Origin: Desulfovibrionales bacterium
GTDB lineage: Bacteria; Desulfobacterota; Desulfovibrionia; Desulfovibrionales; Desulfonatronaceae
NCBI GenBank assembly: GCA_007693505.1
Contig: REDL01000059.1
Location: 106,425 to 170,424 of the forward strand
Direction of reading: 5' to 3'
Length of the DNA: 64,000 nucleotides
The position numbers and the translations under genes are program-made. Positions 50,140 to 59,271 of this stretch are shown here, piece by piece. Below the pieces are notes generated by a model. That model saw only the letters and a program-made list of their open reading frames with translations, made no database searches and was not told where the DNA came from. Positions within the stretch are counted from its first letter, which is position 1. Every line of letters begins with the position of its first letter.

Positions 50140-51192
50140 TCATGGGGGGAAACGGGAGGAGGCCGAATGCCCGGTAAGTGAAAGGCGCTCTGGGGAATTG
50201 CTCAGGTGCTGGCGAAGTTCCGAAGGAGTGAGAGCGTCGATGAGATAAAGCGGTCTCTGCTTCGTCTCGTTGTATATCCTTCCAAGGTATTCACCGAGAA
50301 TGCCGATAAAGACCAACTGCACTCCGCCAAGAAAAAGTATCACAACCATCAACGAGGGATATCCTCGCACTGGATCGCCAAAGACCAAGGTCTTGTAGAC
50401 GACGATGCTGGCGTAAATAAAGGCGAGAAGCGCTGTGGTCAGGCCGAGATATGTGGATATCCGCAAAGGAGTCGTGGAAAAGGACGTAATTCCGTCAAGG
50501 GCAAAGTTCCAGAGCTTCCAATAATTCCACTTGGAAACACCGGCACTGCGCGGGTCGCGGGCATACAGGACAGGTTTTGCCGGATAGCCGATCCAGGCAA
50601 AAAGTCCTTTCATGAATCTGTTTTGCTCCCGAAGCCGGAGCAAGGCTTGGATAGCTCGACGGCTCATCAGGCGAAAGTCGCCAGTATCCACAGGAATCTG
50701 AGTGTCGCTGACGGTCTGGATGCAACGATAGAACCATTTGGAACTGAATCGCTTGAACCAGGATTCACCTTCGCGGGAGGTTCGGACGGCATAAACGACA
50801 TCATAGCCTTCACGCCAACCAGCGAGGAAATCATGAATCAACTCTGGAGGGTCCTGCAAGTCAGCGTCGATGATCACCACGACATCCCCACAAGCGTGAT
50901 CAAGCCCCGCAGTCAAGGCAGCCTCTTTGCCGAAATTGCGGGAAAGATTAATTATTGTGATATGTTCGTCAAAACGGCGTAGCCGGTGTAAAACGTCAAG
51001 CGTTGCGTCTCGACTTCCATCATTGACATAAATGAATTCGTAGGGGCAACCAGCGTTCTGAAGCACGGCCCGAGTGCGCTCATGGAATTGCGGAAGAACC
51101 ATCTCCTCGTTGTAAGCCGGGACGATAATGGACACGGTGGGAGTTTGATCGGCCCGTTGTGCGGCGGTACTCTTCAGATGAGCGTGGTGCAT
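50140..51192 (-). CDS. Dolichol-phosphate-mannosyltransferase-like GT2 with TM tail
   Basis: This 350-residue polyprenyl-phosphate glycosyltransferase has VSIIVPAYNEEMVLPQFHERT, FIYVNDGSRDATLDVL, LSRNFGKEAALTAGLDHACGDVVVIIDADLQDPPELI and the GtrB-like DTGDFRLMSRRAIQALL. Two C-terminal transmembrane helices span about residues 240-310. It acts at the cytoplasmic face, loading a sugar on undecaprenyl phosphate. The GtrA gene next to it is the expected partner flippase. Confidence 0.93.
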   Translation of the reverse strand: MHHAHLKSTAAQRADQTPTVSIIVPAYNEEMVLPQFHERTRAVLQNAGCPYEFIYVNDGSRDATLDVLHRLRRFDEHITIINLSRNFGKEAALTAGLDHACGDVVVIIDADLQDPPELIHDFLAGWREGYDVVYAVRTSREGESWFKRFSSKWFYRCIQTVSDTQIPVDTGDFRLMSRRAIQALLRLREQNRFMKGLFAWIGYPAKPVLYARDPRSAGVSKWNYWKLWNFALDGITSFSTTPLRISTYLGLTTALLAFIYASIVVYKTLVFGDPVRGYPSLMVVILFLGGVQLVFIGILGEYLGRIYNETKQRPLYLIDALTPSELRQHLSNSPERLSLTGHSASSRFPP

Positions 51193-51319
51193 GGATGTGG
51201 TGGGAAATTTCTGGTTGTTAGGGTAGCATTGCTCGTAAATGGAGATAACGGAAAAAGATCATTCAGTAAGGGCATATTTCGCCTCATTGCAGGGCTGCTG
51301 AGTGGCAGCAGCAAAGCGA

Positions 51320-51724
51320 TCAGCGAAATATCCAAAATCGAGCCACGAGGTAGTTGACCACGAGGACCGCACAGGTCGCGATGACCTGGGCCAGGAGGTA
51401 ATGCAGCCCGACATGCGTCAACAGGCCGACAATGATGACGTTCAGCACCAGGGAAGACGCTGCGGTGATCAGAAATTTCGGCATTGCTTCGCAGTGCCGG
51501 CATGTGCTGCGAAATGTGATCCTGCGGTTCAGGACGTAGTTGGTCAACGCCCCGATTGCAGCTCCAATACCCGTTCCGGTCGTCGGTGCCAAGCCAAACC
51601 CGGATACCGCAAGAATGAGCGTCAGGTAATGTATACCAGTTCCAATGGCCCCGACTCCGGTAAAGGTCAGAAACTGCCGCAAAAGCTGGTGCAGGGCGGT
51701 TCTCGGCGATTCGCCAACAGGCAT
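51320..51724 (-). CDS. GtrA family membrane protein
   Basis: This 134-residue protein has four transmembrane helices, typical of GtrA: FLTFTGVGAIGTGIHYLTLILAV, an ALTNYVLNRRITF motif and the C-terminal NYLVARFWIFR. GtrA proteins are thought to flip polyprenyl-phosphate-linked sugars. It lies 127 nt upstream of its GtrB-like partner, with a small hairpin (GCTGCTG/CAGCAGC, 51294-51312) between. Confidence 0.9.
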   Translation of the reverse strand: MPVGESPRTALHQLLRQFLTFTGVGAIGTGIHYLTLILAVSGFGLAPTTGTGIGAAIGALTNYVLNRRITFRSTCRHCEAMPKFLITAASSLVLNVIIVGLLTHVGLHYLLAQVIATCAVLVVNYLVARFWIFR

Positions 51725-51752
51725 TCAAGTATTCCAGATTCCCTGAAGAGGA

Positions 51753-53462
51753 TCAACCAGGGCCCATGAGGGAGGCATGAGGGCTTTCCGGAGGGCTGTC
51801 CGTCAGGCTGTAAAGAACCTCAACCATGGCCAGTTCGTGCTGGCGCCGGGCCTCGTTCCAGCCCAGTTCACGAGCGGCAATCAAGGAGCATTCCGCCAGT
51901 GCGGCAGCACCGGGGTGGCCTCGGGAGCCAAGATCAGTTCTGCGCAGGATCACGTCGGAGAGGGTCTGGGCCATTTCGTGCCGCACGGCATGAACGACCT
52001 CAGCCGCGATGACTTCAGTAGAGTCGGGAAGCAGGTGGGCGAGTTCCGGCTGATTCCGGATTATTTCCAGGATGGAACGCAGGGATGTTCCATGATTGCG
52101 GGCCATGTTCCGGACGGACTCGGACGGGAGAGAAAGGCCGTCCGCCAGGGTGTGCAGAGATTCCAACTGCTCGAACCCTCCGCCCCAAAGCGGGGTGAAA
52201 CGGGTCCGCCCGGGCCGGACCGGGGTGTTCAGCCGGGACGGAATCAGATCCACGACCTTTTCGGCGATGTGGCGACAGATGGTGTATTTCACCCCGACAA
52301 CGCTGACCAGGTTGGCCACGCCGTCGGGCTGATGGTCGCGAATCTGGTAGCGATGCGACGCGGTAACCGTCCCTGGTGCGGAGCGTTCTTCACCCACAGG
52401 CCGGAGTCCGCCGAACCAGTAGCGGACGTCCGGCAACGAAAGATTCGCTGGTGGGAAGGCCGTATTGATCTCCTCCAGGAAATCCATGACATCCTGTCTG
52501 GTAATCCGGAATGCGCTCGGGTTGCCGTGATAGATGGTGTCCGTGGTGCCGATGAGGGAGAGCCCGCGCCAGGGGGTAACGAAATAGTTGCGTCCTCCCC
52601 GACGCAATACCGCGCTGCCATCCATCTGTCGTCCCTCCACGGCAAAGGCCGAAGAGGGGCCCAGGGAGCGTACTGCCAGTTGGATGCCCTTGGAGCGGAC
52701 AACGTCCCTGGAAGGCGTGGATGTCTCCAGAAGCTTGCTGGTAATGTCCGTCCAGGGCCCGGTCATGTTCACGAAGAAACGACCAGCCACGCGCAGTTCA
52801 TCTCCGGAGAAACGGTCCCTGACCCGTGCCGCGGCGATCCGGCCGTTTTGACGATCAAAACCGGTGACTTCCAGGTAGTTGGCCAAGGCTGCGCCCGCCT
52901 GTGCGGCGGAAAGGGCGAAGGAAAGGGTCAGGCGTTCGGAATTGTACATCTGGGCGTCATAAAACACAGCGCCGCCAGCCAGTCCTTCGGCGGGCAGCCC
53001 CGGGAGGCGCTCCAGGCATTCCTTGCGAGAGATGACATGGCCACGTGGGATATGCTGGCGAGGCGGCAAGCCCTGGTTCCGGTCCCAGGAAATGATATCA
53101 TTGGCCAGAAGTGCCGCGCGCATGGCTTCAGGGCCTTTGATGCCATGGCCGAAGCACGGCAGAATGAATTCCAGGGGATGGACCAGGTGGGGGGCCATGC
53201 GCAACATCCAGCGGCGTTCCTGGATGGACACGCGCATCCGGGAGATGTCCAAGTGCTGCAGGTAGCGCAGACCGCCATGGACCAGTTTCAGGGACGCGGC
53301 GGATGTTTTGGCTCCAAAATCTTCCTGCTCCACGACAGCGACGCGAAGGCCGCGCAGGGCGGCGTCCCAGGCCGTGCAGAGGCCATATACGCCTCCGCCG
53401 ATAACCACGACGTCAAACTGCTCACGGCTCAGCCGTTCCAGGTCACGTTTCACGTGAAGCAC
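51753..53462 (-). CDS. glpD: FAD-dependent glycerol-3-phosphate dehydrogenase
   Basis: This 569-residue flavoenzyme has the dinucleotide-binding motif FDVVVIGGGVYGLCTAWDAALRG and the family signature TSAASLKLVHGGLRYLQHLD. It also has GSAVLRRGGRNYFVTPWRGLSLIGTTDT and GVKYTICRHIAEKVVDLI, all GlpD-like. It oxidises glycerol-3-phosphate to dihydroxyacetone phosphate, though a glycan-specific substrate is possible because it sits inside a glycosylation cluster. The first codons contain a near-parS sequence (53445-53460). Confidence 0.88.
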   Translation of the reverse strand: MLHVKRDLERLSREQFDVVVIGGGVYGLCTAWDAALRGLRVAVVEQEDFGAKTSAASLKLVHGGLRYLQHLDISRMRVSIQERRWMLRMAPHLVHPLEFILPCFGHGIKGPEAMRAALLANDIISWDRNQGLPPRQHIPRGHVISRKECLERLPGLPAEGLAGGAVFYDAQMYNSERLTLSFALSAAQAGAALANYLEVTGFDRQNGRIAAARVRDRFSGDELRVAGRFFVNMTGPWTDITSKLLETSTPSRDVVRSKGIQLAVRSLGPSSAFAVEGRQMDGSAVLRRGGRNYFVTPWRGLSLIGTTDTIYHGNPSAFRITRQDVMDFLEEINTAFPPANLSLPDVRYWFGGLRPVGEERSAPGTVTASHRYQIRDHQPDGVANLVSVVGVKYTICRHIAEKVVDLIPSRLNTPVRPGRTRFTPLWGGGFEQLESLHTLADGLSLPSESVRNMARNHGTSLRSILEIIRNQPELAHLLPDSTEVIAAEVVHAVRHEMAQTLSDVILRRTDLGSRGHPGAAALAECSLIAARELGWNEARRQHELAMVEVLYSLTDSPPESPHASLMGPG

Positions 53463-53573
53463 CGGGAGGCTGGGTTGGAATCCAGCAGGGAGGCGACACG
53501 GGGTGTCGTGGTTTCCCGCACTCCCGGATCAGGGCTGCGACGCGGCCTAGGTTTGCTCTGGTGAGCGTTGGCA

Positions 53574-54389
53574 TTATGAAACTTCCCGGGGAGTTGAACC
53601 AGCGCATGGAGGGCCTTGGTCCGTGTTGCGCTTCTTGATGGGTTTGGCAGGAATGCCGGCAGCAATCATGTACGCGTCCACATCGCGAGTGACCACGGCC
53701 CCGGCACCCACGATGGCATGTTGGCCAATGGTGATGCCGTCGAGTACCTTGACCCCGGCACCCACCCAGCTGCCCTGCTGCATGCGGATGCCATAGGAGG
53801 TCCCGCCCTGTTTGTTCACGGCCTCCTGAACGTCTTCGGCATCGTGGTCTCCGCCGATCAGGTAGCTGTAGGCGGCCATCATGCAGTCATCTTCCAGGGT
53901 GACCAGGCTTCCGGAATAAATTTCACAGTTGAAGCCGATATTGACGTTTTTTCCCAGGACAATTCGACCGTTCTTGCAACTGAGGATGGAGTTGCGCCCG
54001 ACAAAGCTGCCGCTACCGATCACAATGCCGGAATCGCCAAAGCCTTTGGCGTCGATCAGGCAGTTGTCGTCAATGATCACATTGTCGCCGATTTCGATAT
54101 GGCTCGGAGAGCGCAGAACCACGTTGCGTCCGAAGACAACGTTCTTGCCGCACTTTTTGAGCAAACCGGGATAGAGTGCGCGGCGGAGCACTAGGCCGAG
54201 GACCCCTGGCAGACCCAGGCAGACCAGATTGACGAGTTCGTACTTGAGCAAGGCAAAGAAACCTGGGCGGCCGACAATCAGATCCTGATACTTCTTGACC
54301 TTGGAATCGCCGGACAGGTCTTTTTGCACGCGAACCAGATTGGTATTGCAGGCCCGTTCCGGGCCGCGGTCACGAATTTCAGGCTGCAT
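53574..54389 (-). CDS. Hexapeptide-repeat acyltransferase
   Basis: This 271-residue left-handed beta-helix transferase has many imperfect hexapeptide turns. Examples are NVVFGRNVVLRSPSHIEIGDNVIIDDNCLIDA, IVIGSGSFVGRNSILSCKNGRIVLG and VKVLDGITIGQHAIVGAGAVVTRDVDAYMIAAGIPAKPIKK, the last being a classic C-terminal loop of sugar O-acetyltransferases. It starts 6 nt after the radical SAM gene. Confidence 0.9.
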   Translation of the reverse strand: MQPEIRDRGPERACNTNLVRVQKDLSGDSKVKKYQDLIVGRPGFFALLKYELVNLVCLGLPGVLGLVLRRALYPGLLKKCGKNVVFGRNVVLRSPSHIEIGDNVIIDDNCLIDAKGFGDSGIVIGSGSFVGRNSILSCKNGRIVLGKNVNIGFNCEIYSGSLVTLEDDCMMAAYSYLIGGDHDAEDVQEAVNKQGGTSYGIRMQQGSWVGAGVKVLDGITIGQHAIVGAGAVVTRDVDAYMIAAGIPAKPIKKRNTDQGPPCAGSTPREVS

Positions 54390-54395
54390 GGTGCG

Positions 54396-55790
54396 TTACA
54401 CCCCCATGACCAGTGTCCTGAGCTTGTCCTTGGCCGGGCCGAGACAGCGGGCCAGGAATTGACCGTAACGGGAGTAATAAATCCTGAGCATCAACGCCTT
54501 TTTCATGGAGTGGCCCTTGTAGACGTTGTAGGCGAAGGTTCGGAAGCATCGAATGATTTCCTCGCGGGGAAATTGCGGCATGTCGAGAACGGTGTCCGTG
54601 CGACCGATAAAGGCCCCGGAGGTATGCACGGAACCAAGAATGCCATCGTCAAGACACATCTGGGCAAGCTTGGTTCCGGGATACGGCTCGAATATGCCGA
54701 TAATAACGCTATCAGGATTGATTCTGGCGTTCAATCGGACTGTTTCCTGATGCATTTCCGGAGTTTCCCGTGGAAAGCCGACAATATTGAATGACTTGGT
54801 CTTGATCCCGGCCCGACGACAGCAGTCAAAGGCCTGGACAATGGCGTTGTTGTCCATCTTCCGGTTCAGCACTTCGCGACGAAATGTTTCATCCCCGCTT
54901 TCAATGCCGATACTGATGCGACGGCAGCCGGCGTCCTTGAGAATCGCGCAGATCTCGTCATTCAAGGTTTCCGGTCGGGCATTGATGTCAAAAGGGTACG
55001 TGAATTCCTTTTTGTACGCGATGCAAAATTCGTTCACGAACTGTTTGGAAGCGGTAAAGCAGTCGTCATTGAAATACAGGGCACGGACGTCATATTTCCT
55101 GGTGACGTCTCGAATCTCCTCGATACATTTTTCAACGCTGCGAAACCGGACGTACTTGCCTTCCTGCTTGGTGCGCAGCGCATGGTTGCTGCAGAAAGTA
55201 CAGTTATAGGGGCATCCTCTGGAGAACATGAACAGGGCGGTCTTGAAGTCCGAATCGATGACCGCCTGCATGTCGAACAGCTCGCGGTCGGGGAAAGGGA
55301 GTTCATTGAGATCCCGGATGAATGGGCGCGTGGGATTTTTGATTATGGTTCCATCGGGCTTTTTGATCCAGAGATTCTGGATATGGTCGATGGGCGTCCC
55401 TTTTTCAAGAGCTTCGGCCAACTCCAGCATGGGGTATTCGCCCTCGCCGACACAGACGGCATCCAGGTTTGGCGTGTCCATTAGGCATTCCGGGTGCAGC
55501 GTGGCGTGGTGGGCGCCCAGGACCGTGAACGGGCGCGAAGCGGGCAGGGCCTTCAGCACTGTATAGACATGCGGGTACTGCGGGGAAACGGCGGGGAAAA
55601 GCAGCAGTCCGGGATTGTATTCCTCGATGTCTCGGAGCAGTTCATCGGTCTTCAGGTCACTGAACATGTAATGCAGTTTTGTCTCGTGTCCGTGCTGCTT
55701 GAGCACCGCGCTGATGCTGCCAATGCCGAACTGATAACTGCGTGCACCGCCGCGGACATTGATGTCGGTATAAACAAAAAGGATTTTCAT
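54396..55790 (-). CDS. B12-binding radical SAM protein
   Basis: This 464-residue enzyme has an N-terminal cobalamin-binding domain (residues 1-140: MKILFVYTDINVRGGARSYQFGIGSISAVLKQHGHE) and a radical SAM core with FSRGCPYNCTFCSNHALR near residue 190. The SAM-binding glycine region and ISIGIESGDETFRREVLNRK follow. Relatives methylate sp3 carbons or build unusual lipids such as hopanoids. In this cluster it may methylate a glycolipid or sugar. It overlaps the GT4 gene by 4 nt. Confidence 0.9.
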   Translation of the reverse strand: MKILFVYTDINVRGGARSYQFGIGSISAVLKQHGHETKLHYMFSDLKTDELLRDIEEYNPGLLLFPAVSPQYPHVYTVLKALPASRPFTVLGAHHATLHPECLMDTPNLDAVCVGEGEYPMLELAEALEKGTPIDHIQNLWIKKPDGTIIKNPTRPFIRDLNELPFPDRELFDMQAVIDSDFKTALFMFSRGCPYNCTFCSNHALRTKQEGKYVRFRSVEKCIEEIRDVTRKYDVRALYFNDDCFTASKQFVNEFCIAYKKEFTYPFDINARPETLNDEICAILKDAGCRRISIGIESGDETFRREVLNRKMDNNAIVQAFDCCRRAGIKTKSFNIVGFPRETPEMHQETVRLNARINPDSVIIGIFEPYPGTKLAQMCLDDGILGSVHTSGAFIGRTDTVLDMPQFPREEIIRCFRTFAYNVYKGHSMKKALMLRIYYSRYGQFLARCLGPAKDKLRTLVMGV

Positions 55791-57115
55791 AAGCGATCTT
55801 CTTCGGTGGGGCGGTATGTGGCCTTTGGCAAACGGTGATTCTGCGATATACCGGATGGGTTGGAATTCTCCAGTTGGATGAGAATGTCATCGTAAATCAT
55901 ATTGAGGTTCCGTTCAAAGGCCTCAGGGGAATAGTCGCAGGTGGCCATTGTCTTGGCCGTAGAGGCCAGTTTTTCCCGGTGCGCGGCATCGCTGGACAAG
56001 CGGAGCATGCCGGCAGCCATGGATGGCGCATCCGGACGGACGAGTTCGGCCACCTCCGGGGTAAGGACCTGGGTGTGGGTGACCAGATCAGTGGCCAAAA
56101 TTGGACGGCCCGAGTCCAGATAGGAATAGATTTTCATGGGCGTGTTCTCGCCGCTGATTCGGGGGGAAACCACGGCGTCTGCCTGCTGTAGCAACGGGTG
56201 CAGCAGGGCCACGGGCAAATGTCCGGTGAAATGCACCTTTTCGACGATCCCCAGCTTCCGACACCGTTCCTGGTACGCGGCAATGTCCTGCGTCCTGCCG
56301 CCGACAATGACCAGGTCCAGTTTTGGGTCCGTTTGCAGGGCCAGGGCCAGGGATTCCAGGAGCAGATCAATGCCTTGGTATCGCTCCAGGTTGCCGACAT
56401 ACATGAAGCAGGTCCCGTTGATGGTGTAGCGACAGCGCAGATCCGGGACAGCTGTTACCGGTTCACCGGGATTATTCTCAAGATGGTCTTTGGGCAGGGA
56501 GCAGCTCGATGGGACGGAGAGCATGGAAACGTCGCACAGCACCCGGACATGGGCCGCGCCGCAGGCACGGGCGATGTCGGCCAAGGCATTGCAGACGGGA
56601 ATGACCATCAAGGCCCTGCGGATGGCCACGCCTTCCAGCCAGCGAAACAAGGGGCCCAGGGGCCTGAGGAGCGGCTTTTTCTGGGTGATCTGTAGCGACA
56701 TGGACGAGTCCATATCGTAAATAAACGGAATCTTGAAGAGGCTTCGAAAGATCAAGGCCATGAAAACGGATTCTTCCACGGCATGGATCACACGGGGTCG
56801 GCGTTTTCGGACAATTCCAAGGGCCTTGGCGAACAGAAAGACATCGCAAACCAGTTTTTTCAACGACAGGCCCGGGGCAATCCCCTTCCCAACCAAAGGC
56901 AATTCCGGAATCCGATAGATGGTGACATTTGTATAGTCCCGCTTTTCGCCTTCGGAAAACGTTGCCAGGGCGGTCCGCAGACCGCGCCGGCTGAGGACGC
57001 TTAATAGCATATCCACGGCCATGGGCGTGCCCCGCTCCTGGTAAAAGGGGTGCGGAGCGAGCAGAAGAATGTCCAGCGAGGAGTGGGGGGTGTTTTCAGA
57101 GGTCATCGTGTTCAA
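55787..57115 (-). CDS. Family 4 glycosyltransferase
   Basis: This 442-residue GT-B enzyme has the N-terminal donor-side motif LLLAPHPFYQERGTPMAVDMLLSVLSRRG and the conserved C-terminal GT4 region. That region includes FMYVGNLERYQGIDLLLESLALAL, LDLVIVGGRTQDIAAYQERC and VDAVVSPRISGENTPMKIYSYLDSGRPILATD-like sequence with the catalytic glutamate. It overlaps the radical SAM gene by 4 nt. Confidence 0.93.
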   Translation of the reverse strand: MNTMTSENTPHSSLDILLLAPHPFYQERGTPMAVDMLLSVLSRRGLRTALATFSEGEKRDYTNVTIYRIPELPLVGKGIAPGLSLKKLVCDVFLFAKALGIVRKRRPRVIHAVEESVFMALIFRSLFKIPFIYDMDSSMSLQITQKKPLLRPLGPLFRWLEGVAIRRALMVIPVCNALADIARACGAAHVRVLCDVSMLSVPSSCSLPKDHLENNPGEPVTAVPDLRCRYTINGTCFMYVGNLERYQGIDLLLESLALALQTDPKLDLVIVGGRTQDIAAYQERCRKLGIVEKVHFTGHLPVALLHPLLQQADAVVSPRISGENTPMKIYSYLDSGRPILATDLVTHTQVLTPEVAELVRPDAPSMAAGMLRLSSDAAHREKLASTAKTMATCDYSPEAFERNLNMIYDDILIQLENSNPSGISQNHRLPKATYRPTEEDRL

Positions 57116-57153
57116 TCGGCTCGAATAGTCAATAAACGGTCAGGAGGCCAGGA

Positions 57154-59271
57154 TCAGGGCTCGAAGCGGTATTGCCCGCGATCCGGAATATCTGTCTCGC
57201 CCGTGCCCGATGGTGCAACGGGCGGTGCAACCGGTGAGGCAACATGGATTTCAACCTGGCAGATGTTCCAGTTTCGGGCTGAATTGGGATCGGCTATTTC
57301 GATCCGGACCGCATCGCCTGAAATGACCTTATCCAGTCGATAGCCCTGGACGATGCGGCCGTAGTCCGGCCGGTTTCCTGCAAAGACAAAAGGCTGCAAG
57401 GCATCCGGAACCGTTTCCTTGACCATGGTCCAGCCCTGGTTGGTCCGAACCGAGAAGTTCAGTGCCCTGGCCCGGTCATGGTGATAACAGGTGTAATCGA
57501 GAACAATATTGGACAGAAAATGGTCGCCGGTCCATTCGACCTGGACCCATTCGCCGCGTTCCTGGGAGCGTCGATTGCCCCAGCGGGTGGTGGCATCCCC
57601 GTCCACAAGAAACCGGGCGTTCTCCGGCTGATGCAGGGCCGTGGCGGTCAGCAAGCCCGGGTCCAGTCGCTGTTCCCGTGGCGGTGCCTGGGGAAGGGAA
57701 AAATCGTGGTAGACAATAACGTCACCGAGTTCAACCCTTTGGGCGGTTACGCGCATCTGTTCCATATGCTGTTCAAAGACACTGGGAGTCAGGAAGCGGG
57801 CCCGCTCGGTGAGCACGAAGGCTACCCGCTTCGCCTGGTCCACCTCGTCCTTGAAAGGTATCGGCCAGCCTGGGAATCGTTCGTTCATGGGCTGGGCGCA
57901 GATGATCTGCTTGTCCGTGAGGAAGGTGACCCGGTAGGCCATCCAGTGCGAGGCGATGCAGTGCTCAAAGCCGTTGTCGCGCAGGTAGGCCAGGGCGGGA
58001 TCCAGATCCGGGGTGCCCGCCACCCGGGCGGCGTGCTCCGGTTCTTTCCAGGCGTTGATCAGGGCAAATGTGGTAGCGACATTCAGGACAACCACCAACA
58101 CAACCGCGGTGCCCAGTGCATGGCGAAGCCATTTGCCGGCATTTGCGTAGACGATTCCCACCAGGAATGGAAAGGTGAAGAGGAGCGGGAAAAGATAGCG
58201 AAAGGAGTGGCCATGGGCCCGGGAACTCATCAAAAACGCGGCCAGGGTCAGCCAGGCCGTGCCGACGAAGATTTCAGCTCCGCCCAAAACCGGCCAGGTT
58301 CCTCGGAACACCTGCGACCCGATTTTCCAGATACTGCATGCCGTGGCCCCAAGCAGAACCAGGCAGAAGAATACGGTCATGGCCAGGGCGAACCCTTCCC
58401 CAAAGCCGAGCAGGTTCGTGGTATCCGGAAATGTCGTCGGGTCAACGCCCATGCCGCGGGGCAGGGTGAAGGACAGTGTTGGTGACCAGATGCGCGAGAG
58501 CCCCTCGGAGAGGGCCCGGGTTCCGGCCACCGCGGCCTGGGCTCCGGGAAGCAGGTACATGCCGGCCAGGTAGGGAATGAGGCCCAGACCCAGGCCCAGG
58601 GCATAGGGCGGCAAGTGCGCGAAGATGCCTTTGCATCCGGCTCGTGTGAGGGCCACGATGCCAATGGGTAGAATCAGGCTCAAAACGACCATGTTGTTGG
58701 TAAAGGCCAGGCCACAGAGTGCGCCGATGAGCAAGACAAGGCCGGCACTGCGCAGCGAGGGTCGTGTCGGGATGGCCGTGGCCAGCAGTGCGCTGGCCAG
58801 ACACATCACCAGCGACGAATTGTTGTGAGGCAGGGAGTAGCCGAGCTGGATCATCAGCAGGTAGGCTGACGGGAAGAGGATCAAGGCTATCATGGGCCAC
58901 CTGCGGCCTTCCGGAGCCAGCTTCCAGGCAATCCCCATCAGGAGGGCCAGGGTCAATCCCCCGGCAATAAAGGAGAGAAATCGGGCCCCGAAAGCGTTGC
59001 GGGGCATGAGCTCGACAAAGGGAGCCATGAGGTAGGATTCCAGCGGAAACTGGTAGGGTTGGGCCATGGCCACCAGGGGCAATTCCCCTTGGAGAATCTG
59101 CTTGGCCATCAAAACGACGATGGCCTCGTCCGTGGTCACGGGCAGGTGGTCCAAGCCAGCCTTGGCTACGGCGAAGCGGATGCCCACCGCGGCCAGCAGA
59201 AGCACACACAGCGCCAAGCCAGCGATGGCCGCACCGCGACGACTACAACGGGTGAAAATGGAGTTATTCAT
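57154..59271 (-). CDS. PMT/ArnT-like GT-C glycosyltransferase with discoidin-like tail
   Basis: This 705-residue protein starts at MNNSIFTRC, overlapping the PHP-like gene by 8 nt. Residues 1-440 contain about 11-12 transmembrane helices and the GT-C first-loop acidic motif HLPVTTDEAIVVLMAKQILQGELP. The C-terminal 170 residues are soluble and resemble an F5/8 type C (discoidin) domain: RFLVDGDATTRWGNRRSQERGEWVQVEW and VLDYTCYHHDRARALNFSVRT. The tail would lie in the periplasm and could bind acceptor sugar. Fusion of this fold to a GT-C enzyme is uncommon. Confidence 0.82.
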   Translation of the reverse strand: MNNSIFTRCSRRGAAIAGLALCVLLLAAVGIRFAVAKAGLDHLPVTTDEAIVVLMAKQILQGELPLVAMAQPYQFPLESYLMAPFVELMPRNAFGARFLSFIAGGLTLALLMGIAWKLAPEGRRWPMIALILFPSAYLLMIQLGYSLPHNNSSLVMCLASALLATAIPTRPSLRSAGLVLLIGALCGLAFTNNMVVLSLILPIGIVALTRAGCKGIFAHLPPYALGLGLGLIPYLAGMYLLPGAQAAVAGTRALSEGLSRIWSPTLSFTLPRGMGVDPTTFPDTTNLLGFGEGFALAMTVFFCLVLLGATACSIWKIGSQVFRGTWPVLGGAEIFVGTAWLTLAAFLMSSRAHGHSFRYLFPLLFTFPFLVGIVYANAGKWLRHALGTAVVLVVVLNVATTFALINAWKEPEHAARVAGTPDLDPALAYLRDNGFEHCIASHWMAYRVTFLTDKQIICAQPMNERFPGWPIPFKDEVDQAKRVAFVLTERARFLTPSVFEQHMEQMRVTAQRVELGDVIVYHDFSLPQAPPREQRLDPGLLTATALHQPENARFLVDGDATTRWGNRRSQERGEWVQVEWTGDHFLSNIVLDYTCYHHDRARALNFSVRTNQGWTMVKETVPDALQPFVFAGNRPDYGRIVQGYRLDKVISGDAVRIEIADPNSARNWNICQVEIHVASPVAPPVAPSGTGETDIPDRGQYRFEP

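Noticed and set aside
51777..53564. 595-codon open frame on the plus strand opposite glpD
   Set aside because: GlpD has many conserved motifs on the minus strand; the opposite frame has none.
57478..58485. 335-codon open frame on the plus strand opposite the PMT-like gene
   Set aside because: No signal or domain; the minus strand encodes transmembrane helices.
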